NCBI GenBank assembly: GCA_016222925.1
Contig: JACRQB010000172.1
Coordinates: forward strand, 1 to 20,332
DNA: 20,332 bases
Source of the DNA: Nitrospirota bacterium
GTDB taxonomy: Bacteria; Nitrospirota; Nitrospiria; Nitrospirales; Nitrospiraceae
Direction of reading: 5' to 3'
The translations under genes were made by a program, and so were the position numbers. Of the stretch, positions 14,736 to 20,332 are shown piece by piece. Below the pieces are notes generated by a model, which worked only from the letters and a program-made list of their open reading frames with translations, was not told where the DNA came from and did not search any database. Positions within the stretch are counted from its first letter, which is position 1. Each line of letters begins with the position of its first letter.

Positions 14736-15721
14736 GACGACTGCTCCATAGGGACAACGGGAGAAGGTGGTGTTCCACCTGACGTGCTTGAGGGCCGCCG
14801 TTCAATGAACACATCGACCTGTTGCCCGGCATAGACTGGGAAGGACGGCCGTTCGAATCGATAGATGACTTGCAGCACTCTTGTGTCGACTCGTTCCGTG
14901 TTCTCGCCTGTGAGCGATCGCTTTGGGATCACATAGGGCTCGATCCGCACAAAGGTCAGGAGGATTTTCCGGTCGGCCAATGACCTGACCGAGGCCGTGC
15001 CTCCGGCTTGTGGCATGACGAGTGGGGCGTTCACTTCGTCGATGTCGGCACGGACTTGCAGTTGCTCCGTCTCGCCCAACAGCATCAACGGCTCGGTCGA
15101 TCCTAACGTCGCATATTCTCCAGCTCGAATATTGACTTGAAGGATCGTCCCATGCCGTGGAGCACGGACGGTCAGTCGATCCAGTAGAATCGTGACTTCA
15201 TCTCGCTGAGCCATGGCCTGTTTGAGGTTGGCTTGAAACCGCTGGGCGCCACGTCTGGCCATCTCAAGCGCGTACCATGTGCGTTTGAGATCATCCTCGC
15301 TGACGGCCCGCTCATCGTGGACTGATTGGAGGCGTCGTAATTGAGTCTCGAGATCGCCGATTTTGTATGTCTGTTCATCGATCTGCGCCTGTAGGGGAGG
15401 GATGGCGGCTTCACGGGTCAGGAGTTGCGCGCGCAGTTCTCGATCATCCAGCTGGAATAGCGGAGCCTGTTCGATGACCTGGTCGCCGGCTTTCACCAAC
15501 ACCTTGGTAATCAACCCGGCGGTCGGAGGCGCAATACGGACGTTTTCGTTCACCGCCTCAATGATGCCGGAAGCCGCAACCGTCTGTTGGTATGGCGACC
15601 GAGGCGGAGCCGAGAGCGGCAGAGGCATCGGGTCTTTCTTATTGGCGCCCATCAAGACCCAGGCGGCGAATCCCACCCCGGCTAGAGCCAGCCAGACGCT
15701 CATTCGTTTCATGACGATCAT
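14732..15721 (-). CDS. Membrane fusion protein (HlyD/MacA/DevB type)
   Basis: This 329-residue periplasmic adaptor links the ABC permease to the outer-membrane channel. It has an N-terminal membrane anchor (about 8-25), a lipoyl-like half (SGIIEAVNENVRIAPPTAGLI and then VKAGDQV), a coiled-coil hairpin from about residue 100 to 180, the returning lipoyl half (LTVRAPRHGTIL and IRAGEYA), and a beta-barrel domain near 210-300. The tail is Ser/Pro-rich. The ATG at 15721 overlaps the ATPase stop as ATGA. The set resembles the DevBCA-TolC type of exporter rather than the single-polypeptide MacB, since the ATPase is separate. Confidence 0.9.
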   Translation of the reverse strand: MIVMKRMSVWLALAGVGFAAWVLMGANKKDPMPLPLSAPPRSPYQQTVAASGIIEAVNENVRIAPPTAGLITKVLVKAGDQVIEQAPLFQLDDRELRAQLLTREAAIPPLQAQIDEQTYKIGDLETQLRRLQSVHDERAVSEDDLKRTWYALEMARRGAQRFQANLKQAMAQRDEVTILLDRLTVRAPRHGTILQVNIRAGEYATLGSTEPLMLLGETEQLQVRADIDEVNAPLVMPQAGGTASVRSLADRKILLTFVRIEPYVIPKRSLTGENTERVDTRVLQVIYRFERPSFPVYAGQQVDVFIERRPSSTSGGTPPSPVVPMEQSS

Positions 15722-16446
15722 ACGGTTCCTTCCTGCTGAATTCGCTCGATGTTCGTAATGCGTCCATCCGTCAAATTGGCCATCCGGTCGCCGAAGTGGA
15801 AGATACGGCTGTCGTGTGTGACCACGATGACGCAGCGATCTGGAGATCGCCCCACTTCCCGCAGCAGTTCCATGATTTTCTGCCCATTCGGCCCATCTAA
15901 CGCCGCAGTTGGTTCATCACAAATAAGCAAGCGCGGTTCGTTGACCAGGGCTCTGGCGATCGCGACGCGTTGCTGCTGCCCACCCGAGAGGTTCTTGGGT
16001 AGGAAATCCACCCGGTCTCCAAGACCGACACGGTCGAGCATCGCGCGTGCTCGACGCAGGGCCTCAGGGCGTCTAATCTTCTGGATCAAGAGCGGCACTG
16101 CCACATTCTCCGCGGCGGTCAGTGCGGGAAGAAGATTGAATTGTTGGTAGATGAATCCCATCGTTTGACCTCGGAACCTCGTGCGTTTACCAGGTGGCAG
16201 TGCGCTCAGCGGTACACCGAGCACGCCGATGTCACCGTCATCGATGTCGAGAATGCCGGCGATGGCTGACAGGAGTGTGGTTTTTCCTCCCCCTGATTCA
16301 CCGACGAGTAACAGGAGCTCGCCGAGATAAATATCGAGGTCGATGCCTTTTAGTACCGTGACCTGCGTATCACCGGCGCCAAACGACTTCACGATACCGC
16401 GTGCGCGGACGGCCGCTGGTTGTGTGTCGTCGTTCATGTTGCTCAC
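15718..16446 (-). CDS. ABC transporter ATP-binding protein (LolD/MacB/DevA type)
   Basis: This 242-residue nucleotide-binding protein energises the exporter. Walker A is GESGGGKTT at 49-57, the Q-loop is at 101-102, the signature LSGGQQQR is at 153-160, Walker B LLICDEPTAALD is at 173-184 and the H-loop His is at 211, so it is catalytically complete. Sequence and size match the LolD/MacB N-terminal/DevA group that pairs with FtsX-like permeases. The start is GTG 16446, overlapping the permease stop as GTGA; an ATG three codons later (16437) with GGTGAG before it is an equally good choice. Confidence 0.93.
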   Translation of the reverse strand: MSNMNDDTQPAAVRARGIVKSFGAGDTQVTVLKGIDLDIYLGELLLLVGESGGGKTTLLSAIAGILDIDDGDIGVLGVPLSALPPGKRTRFRGQTMGFIYQQFNLLPALTAAENVAVPLLIQKIRRPEALRRARAMLDRVGLGDRVDFLPKNLSGGQQQRVAIARALVNEPRLLICDEPTAALDGPNGQKIMELLREVGRSPDRCVIVVTHDSRIFHFGDRMANLTDGRITNIERIQQEGTV

Positions 16447-17573
16447 CGAAAGACAATCGCCGGTTCTAGTCGAGCGAGTTTAATGATGCTGATTAAGGCT
16501 GAAAATGTGCAGATAACGAGGAGGGCGACGAGAACCAGGAGCAGCAACTGCCAGGTCTCGGCGAACGGCAGTCCGCCACCACTAGCCGTCAGATATCCGA
16601 ATACTGTGGCGAGTCCTATCCCGACTCCGTAGCCGGTGAGTCCCACGGTAAAGGCTTGCAAGAGAATCATCCTGGCCAGCGTAAATGTCGAAGCGCCCAT
16701 GGCTTTGAGGGCGCCGAACTGGCGGAGATTTTCGACTGTGAATAGATAGAATGTTTGTCCTGCGATTGCCATCCCGACGATGAATCCCAGCAGAATCGTT
16801 GTGCCGAAATTGATGCCGATGCCGGTGTTCTTGAGCACCCATAGGATTGTTTTCCACCCGAAGTCTTCCTCGGTGAATGCGCCCAGACCGGTCTGGGTAC
16901 GGATGCGTTGGATCACGTCTGCAACTGGAGCGCCATCCTTGGACTTTGCCAGCACATAAGAAAGCGTACGGCGCTCGCGCGGAGCATAGCGGACCGCGCG
17001 ATCATAGGTGGTATACACGACGGGGATATTCGTGAAGCTCTTCTGGGTTTTTGCAATGGCCACGACGCGGGCAAGTTTGTCGTTCAACTCAAAGATAGTC
17101 CCGACCGTGACAACTGTCGGACCGCCCATTCGTTCCACGGCCCATTGGTCCATCACGACGGCGTCAGGCTGCAAAATATCTTCGAACCGGCCTTCTAGAA
17201 CTTCGGCGGGACGTCCGATCAATGTGGCTGATTCGAGTCCGGTTAAGGTGATCTGATGATATTCCCCGTTGGCCAGGCGGGCTCGGAGGAGCCCTTTGTA
17301 CAGTGGCACGGCCCATTCCACACCGTCCACGCTTCTGACGCGATCCACAGCTGTGTCGGCGAGCGGCTTCACTTCATCCACTTGTGCGATGCCTGGGTCC
17401 GTGATCCAGATGGGCACATTGAGGTTGCTGATGCTGGCTTGGGACCACATCATGAGCCCCCAGAAAATAGCACCTTGCTGAACGATCAGCATCACGGCAA
17501 AGGTTAAGCCGCAGAGCAGCATGAGGTATTTGGCGCGATCACCAAAGAGCATCTTGAGCGCGACGTAGTTCAT
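16443..17573 (-). CDS. FtsX-like ABC transporter permease (MacB/DevC type)
   Basis: The 376-residue protein has the FtsX/MacB layout: one transmembrane helix at about 15-38, a periplasmic domain of about 210 residues, then three helices at about 250-280, 300-330 and 340-365. The VENLRQFGALKAMGAS motif at the cytoplasmic elbow before the second half is diagnostic of MacB/DevC permeases that drive substrate from the periplasm or membrane through a TolC-like duct. It is the first cistron of the operon with ATPase, fusion protein and outer membrane factor behind it, each overlapping by 4 bases. AGAGAG just before ATG 17573 serves as ribosome site. The substrate is unknown. Confidence 0.92.
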   Translation of the reverse strand: MNYVALKMLFGDRAKYLMLLCGLTFAVMLIVQQGAIFWGLMMWSQASISNLNVPIWITDPGIAQVDEVKPLADTAVDRVRSVDGVEWAVPLYKGLLRARLANGEYHQITLTGLESATLIGRPAEVLEGRFEDILQPDAVVMDQWAVERMGGPTVVTVGTIFELNDKLARVVAIAKTQKSFTNIPVVYTTYDRAVRYAPRERRTLSYVLAKSKDGAPVADVIQRIRTQTGLGAFTEEDFGWKTILWVLKNTGIGINFGTTILLGFIVGMAIAGQTFYLFTVENLRQFGALKAMGASTFTLARMILLQAFTVGLTGYGVGIGLATVFGYLTASGGGLPFAETWQLLLLVLVALLVICTFSALISIIKLARLEPAIVFR

Positions 17574-18016
17574 GCTGGTCTCTCTGTGACAGGGTCAGGA
17601 TAGTCAAGAATATGTGATGACCTGTGGTGGCTGTGGCAACGTCACTTGGCCATGCCGATACAAGAAACAGGTGCGGAGCTGGGCATTACAGTCTTTGTGG
17701 GGGAAGGCCATTTACGGGCATGTGACGAAAGTCATGTTGAAGCCGACAGCAGCTTGCTCAGAGCACGTAGTGCACCTCACCTCAGAAGCCGGCGTAACGA
17801 TCTTCGTCCATTCACGATAGAGGGTACAAGCCAATACAAGTACATACCGAGACCGTGGCCAACAGATGACGTACTCTCTGACCGAGATCGTAGAGTTCTT
17901 TATGGAACTGAATAGATTGACGATCCTCAGGTCTGAGCCATGGAGTGTAGAGGTGCCCATAACAGGGACATGGTAACATGAGGAGAAATGATGAGGGAAG
18001 CAGTGGACTTGGTGAA
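17574..18016 (+). other. 443-base intergenic region without a convincing gene
   Basis: This lies upstream of the efflux operon and downstream of the NFACT gene. Short frames exist on both strands (for example 17614-17820 and 17646-17915 on plus, 17712-17960 on minus) but none has a good ribosome site or recognisable motif. No tRNA-like fold or strong terminator was seen. It should contain the efflux operon promoter; a TTGCCA and CATATT pair upstream of 17573 has a 19-base spacer, which is poor. Confidence 0.5.
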
Positions 18017-19426
18017 CTAGTCGTGGGCGGGTCGAGTCTTGAGTGTTTCCAGGCGTGTCTTATCCAGGCTGATATAGAGTGACTTCTCCTGGGTGACGAG
18101 GACGGCGCCTGGCGCCTGTCCCTTCGCTTTCTTGACCCACTTGCGCCGCGTGTAGATGACCTCGCCTTTGCCGCTTTTCTTGAGATCACTATAGAGGAGT
18201 GCCAACATGGCAGCGTCACGGAGAGTTTCCGGTGGGGGATCGATTCCTTTGCCCAGTCGTACGACAACGTGAGACCCTGGCGTCCCGCGCGCATGTAACC
18301 AGAGATCGTCGCTCTTGGCCAGCCCAAACGTCAGCTCATCATTCTCTCGAGCGTTGCGTCCGACAAAGATCGGCAGCCCGTCTGTCGAGGTAAATCGGCG
18401 GAACGGTCCGCGCCTCTGATCATTGGCGGATGATCGCTGCCCCGATTTTGAGCGAGCCTGAGTCTTGGCATGCTCCGGAGCAGGGGGCGTGGCTGGCGAG
18501 GTCCAGGTGCCCTGTTCGATGTCTTGCAGTTCTTGCTGGAGCTTCTTCACCTCCTGTTCGGCTCGTTCAATGCGCGGGATGAGCTCCCGTTCGGCCGTCA
18601 GGTATTTGCGATGTTTGCGGAAGTACTCGTCCATGTTGCTGTGCGCAGATTTCATTGGGTCGAGTGGAATCGTGACTTCCGGGAGGCGTTCGTCGAAATA
18701 GTCCGTGACAGTGATGCGATCGATTCCTTTTGTGATCGAACTCAAATTGGCTTTGAGCAATTCTCCATAGCGGGCATAGCCTCGATAGGTGAGCGCTTTG
18801 GCCAAGTCTCCACGCCAGGCTTCCATCAACCGCTGTTCTTTCTTGAGGATTTTCTTCAAGAACCGGAACCGTGCCATTTGGGCATGGTCGACGGCGACGT
18901 GACCTTCCTGAGTTTCATAGAACGCCTCGATCGCTTCCGAAACCGGGAATGGATGGTCTGCCACTCCCGTGAAACGAGCCTGTGTTTCGCAAAGTGGCGG
19001 CGCGGCTGTTCGAACAGGTGATACATAGGGCTGGCCAACACGATCACGCTGGTGCGCCAAATCGCGGAGCACATGCCGTTCAGCGTTGAGCACTAGAAGA
19101 TTGGCTTTCTTGCCGGTCAATTCACAGACAATCGTGCGGGGGCCTTCCTTGCTGGTGATCTGCAGTTCAACAATCCGGTCGGTCTGAATCTGACGGATTT
19201 CGTCGAGTCTGGCTCCTTGGATGTGGGCTCGGAGAAACTGGCAGAAGGGGGGAGGTGTCGGAGGGTTGAGATGGGGACGGGTGGTGAGGTGGAGTCGTGA
19301 GATGTCTGATTCGCAGGAGAGTAGGAGTCGGTGCGTCTGGCCTGGCACACGAATGTCGAGTACGATCGTGCGGGGCCTGGGCTGCTGAATCTTCTGTATC
19401 CAACCGTTCCGGAGTACCGGAGTCAT
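18017..19426 (-). CDS. NFACT/RqcH-family ribosome quality control protein, 5' end disrupted by duplication
   Basis: NFACT proteins (RqcH, Tae2/NEMF, FbpA) bind stalled 50S subunits and tRNA; RqcH adds C-terminal alanine tails. The visible 469 residues contain most of NFACT-N (ending in the conserved FCQFLRAHIQG and TDRIVEL, whose Asp-Arg matches the tRNA-contacting DR of RqcH), a coiled coil around 270-300, and NFACT-R with GRNARENDELTF and LWLHARGTPGSHVVVR. NFACT-C is absent, and the protein is shorter than the roughly 570 residues of RqcH. The expected first 14 residues (MMPTASDLALVLAE) are encoded upstream but out of frame because of a 47-bp tandem duplication. The ATG at 19426 lies inside it and overlaps the stop of the displaced fragment, so a slightly shortened product may be made by reinitiation. 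Confidence 0.85.
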   Translation of the reverse strand: MTPVLRNGWIQKIQQPRPRTIVLDIRVPGQTHRLLLSCESDISRLHLTTRPHLNPPTPPPFCQFLRAHIQGARLDEIRQIQTDRIVELQITSKEGPRTIVCELTGKKANLLVLNAERHVLRDLAHQRDRVGQPYVSPVRTAAPPLCETQARFTGVADHPFPVSEAIEAFYETQEGHVAVDHAQMARFRFLKKILKKEQRLMEAWRGDLAKALTYRGYARYGELLKANLSSITKGIDRITVTDYFDERLPEVTIPLDPMKSAHSNMDEYFRKHRKYLTAERELIPRIERAEQEVKKLQQELQDIEQGTWTSPATPPAPEHAKTQARSKSGQRSSANDQRRGPFRRFTSTDGLPIFVGRNARENDELTFGLAKSDDLWLHARGTPGSHVVVRLGKGIDPPPETLRDAAMLALLYSDLKKSGKGEVIYTRRKWVKKAKGQAPGAVLVTQEKSLYISLDKTRLETLKTRPAHD

Positions 19427-19508
19427 CTCAGCCAGAACCAGCGCCAGATCGGAAGCAGTGGTACCGGAGTCATCTCAGCCAGAACCAGCGCCAGATCGGA
19501 AGCAGTGG
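19414..19508. repeat. Perfect 47-bp tandem duplication in the NFACT gene 5' end
   Basis: Bases 19414-19460 and 19461-19507 are identical, and base 19508 also repeats 19461, so the period is 47 and the repeated unit is 48. Since 47 is not a multiple of three it shifts the NFACT frame. Removing one copy restores a continuous frame with a typical NFACT N-terminus. The repeat contains CTTCCGATCT on the minus strand, identical to the last ten bases of a common Illumina adapter; it is natural coding sequence here but could have disturbed read trimming and assembly. Confidence 0.95.
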
Positions 19509-19515
19509 GCATCAT
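19423..19515 (-). pseudogene. Displaced N-terminal fragment of the NFACT gene (30 codons)
   Basis: The frame starts at 19515 (ATGATG), reads MMPTASDLALVLAEMTPV, which is the expected NFACT N-terminus, then enters the second repeat copy out of frame and ends at a TGA (19425-19423). That stop overlaps the ATG of the main frame at 19426 in an ATGA arrangement. A GGAA lies about 8 bases before the start. It probably marks the original initiation site of the NFACT gene. Confidence 0.8.
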
Positions 19516-19582
19516 GAAAGTATTCCAATGCCGGTGTCGACTATGTCACCGGGATCTTATTCTAGGACAGTATTGGGTTGTC

Positions 19583-19611
19583 ACTGTACGATTCGCCTTA
19601 AAAACACGCAA
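19583..19611 (-). promoter_or_regulatory. Candidate promoter for the NFACT gene
   Basis: On the minus strand, TTGCGT (19611-19606) and TACAGT (19588-19583) are separated by 17 bases. Transcription from about 19576 would give a leader of about 60 bases before the original NFACT start at 19515. The -35 is fair and the -10 matches four of six positions. Confidence 0.4.
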
Positions 19612-19775
19612 GAGTCTGAAACGAAACATTCGGAAGATGTCACTGCCTAGTGATGACGCGGGGTATTGCTGAAAAGCAGTCGATCATAGTCAGGAGGACT
19701 CACTGGCGTCCGACTTGCGCTCACTCTCCCGCTACGCTAGAGTTCCTCCAGCATCTCTTGGATACTCATTCCACC

Positions 19776-20332
19776 ATGCTCCTTCTCAATTTGCAGCGGC
19801 TTGCGCAATTACGGGATGAATTTCGCCTCTCGATGCGGCAGCTGTTTGTCGATCTTTGCCGAGAAGTGCATGCTCACCACGCTGATCTGGCTAGAGAATT
19901 GGGGCTTCCGACCGGCTTCTTTGACAGCCTCCACTCCAGCCTCAAGCCGAAGGCCTATTCCAATTGGAAAGTCGTCGGATGGATCGAGACGCTGAATGAC
20001 CTCGTGTATCTCTTGGATGTGCTCCGTCAGCTACAGAGTGAACAGGATCGGCCTGAGTTTGCAGCACAATTGTTGGACGAGTGTCAGGAGAAGTTCTTTG
20101 AGCATGGCTATCTGGATGACCTCTTCCCCACGGGCCGACCTCAAGCGCGTGGATTGGAGAAGCGCCTGTTCGCGCTGTGCCGGAGATTGGCACAGGAATT
20201 GACCCGGGAGGCTCTCTGGCTCGACCCGGCTGTGGCAGTGAAGTGGCTCCGTCAGCGGAAGATGAGGCGGTGGGATGTGCCAGGAATACTCTCTGACAAT
20301 TTCGAGCGCAGCGAAATTGCAGGAACCGTCTC
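19776..20332 (+). CDS. Protein of unknown function, C-terminus outside window
   Basis: This plus-strand frame is open from ATG 19776 to the right edge, at least 185 residues. The protein is rich in Leu, Arg and Glu and appears mostly alpha-helical (for example LQRLAQLRDEFRLSMRQLFVDL, then GWIETLNDLVYLLDVLRQL and LEKRLFALCRRLAQELTREAL). There is no signal peptide, membrane segment or recognised motif. No Shine-Dalgarno precedes the ATG; a TTG five codons upstream of it is possible. It is divergent from the NFACT gene. I do not recognise the family. Confidence 0.7.
   Translation, partial: MLLLNLQRLAQLRDEFRLSMRQLFVDLCREVHAHHADLARELGLPTGFFDSLHSSLKPKAYSNWKVVGWIETLNDLVYLLDVLRQLQSEQDRPEFAAQLLDECQEKFFEHGYLDDLFPTGRPQARGLEKRLFALCRRLAQELTREALWLDPAVAVKWLRQRKMRRWDVPGILSDNFERSEIAGTV

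Noticed and set aside
17614..17960. Several overlapping frames of 60-90 codons on both strands between the efflux operon and the NFACT gene.
   Set aside because: None has a ribosome site, a recognisable motif or a clear advantage over the others; one is Cys-rich at its start (MMTCGGCG) but otherwise featureless.
19441..19507. AGATCGGAAG, identical to the start of a common sequencing adapter.
   Set aside because: It is not continued by the adapter's next bases and encodes expected NFACT residues, so it is genuine sequence; it is kept only as a caution about assembly at the duplication.
19693..19749. Imperfect inverted repeat (GGAGGACTC with GAGTTCCTCC) upstream of the last gene.
   Set aside because: The arms are short with a bulge and a loop of nearly 40 bases, no T tract follows, and no second copy was seen in the window, so no function is claimed.

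Overview
The window looks like chromosomal DNA of a Nitrospira-like bacterium (phylum Nitrospirota). That is an inference from gene content and the moderately high GC, not from a marker gene. Genes are densely packed, with many 1-4 base start/stop overlaps. No rRNA, tRNA, IS element, phage gene or CRISPR array was seen.

Region A (1-2647) holds a lipoprotein gene running off the left edge on the minus strand and, divergently, a two-PDZ DegP/DegQ-type periplasmic serine protease. Region B (2745-9007, plus strand) is a long co-directional run: tatC, an Mrp/NBP35-type Fe-S carrier ATPase, moeA, mobB, a membrane-anchored hexaheme cytochrome c of NapC/NrfH type, a broken ABC-2 ATPase gene, a small membrane protein and an ABC-2 permease. 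Tat export, Fe-S delivery, molybdenum cofactor insertion and a quinol-linked multiheme cytochrome together suggest maturation of an exported molybdo-Fe-S redox enzyme. The ABC ATPase has lost the segment between its Walker A and signature motifs and is frameshifted.

Region C (9010-9650) is a glycine-rich RRM RNA-binding protein gene with a candidate promoter, a 39-codon leader ORF whose stop overlaps the RRM Shine-Dalgarno sequence, and a strong intrinsic terminator.

Region D (9687-12580) is the most unusual part. A minus-strand operon behind a near-consensus promoter encodes two small, apparently paralogous proteins of unknown function and an ATP-grasp ligase resembling graspetide (omega-ester peptide) synthetases. 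One small protein ends in a Pro-rich stretch and a Ser/Thr/Asp-rich tail that looks like a modification substrate. A 2-oxoglutarate/Fe(II) oxygenase gene is divergent from it, preceded by an overlapping 13-codon ORF. Together they may form an undescribed RiPP-like or protein-modifying system.

Region E (12672-17573, minus strand) is a tripartite ABC efflux operon (FtsX-like permease, ATPase, membrane fusion protein, NodT-type outer membrane factor), each gene overlapping the next by 4 bases, followed by a stand-alone receiver-domain response regulator. Region F (18017-20332) has an NFACT/RqcH-like gene on the minus strand whose 5' end carries a perfect 47-bp tandem duplication that breaks the original frame yet leaves a stop/start overlap that could allow reinitiation. 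A divergent unknown gene runs off the right edge.
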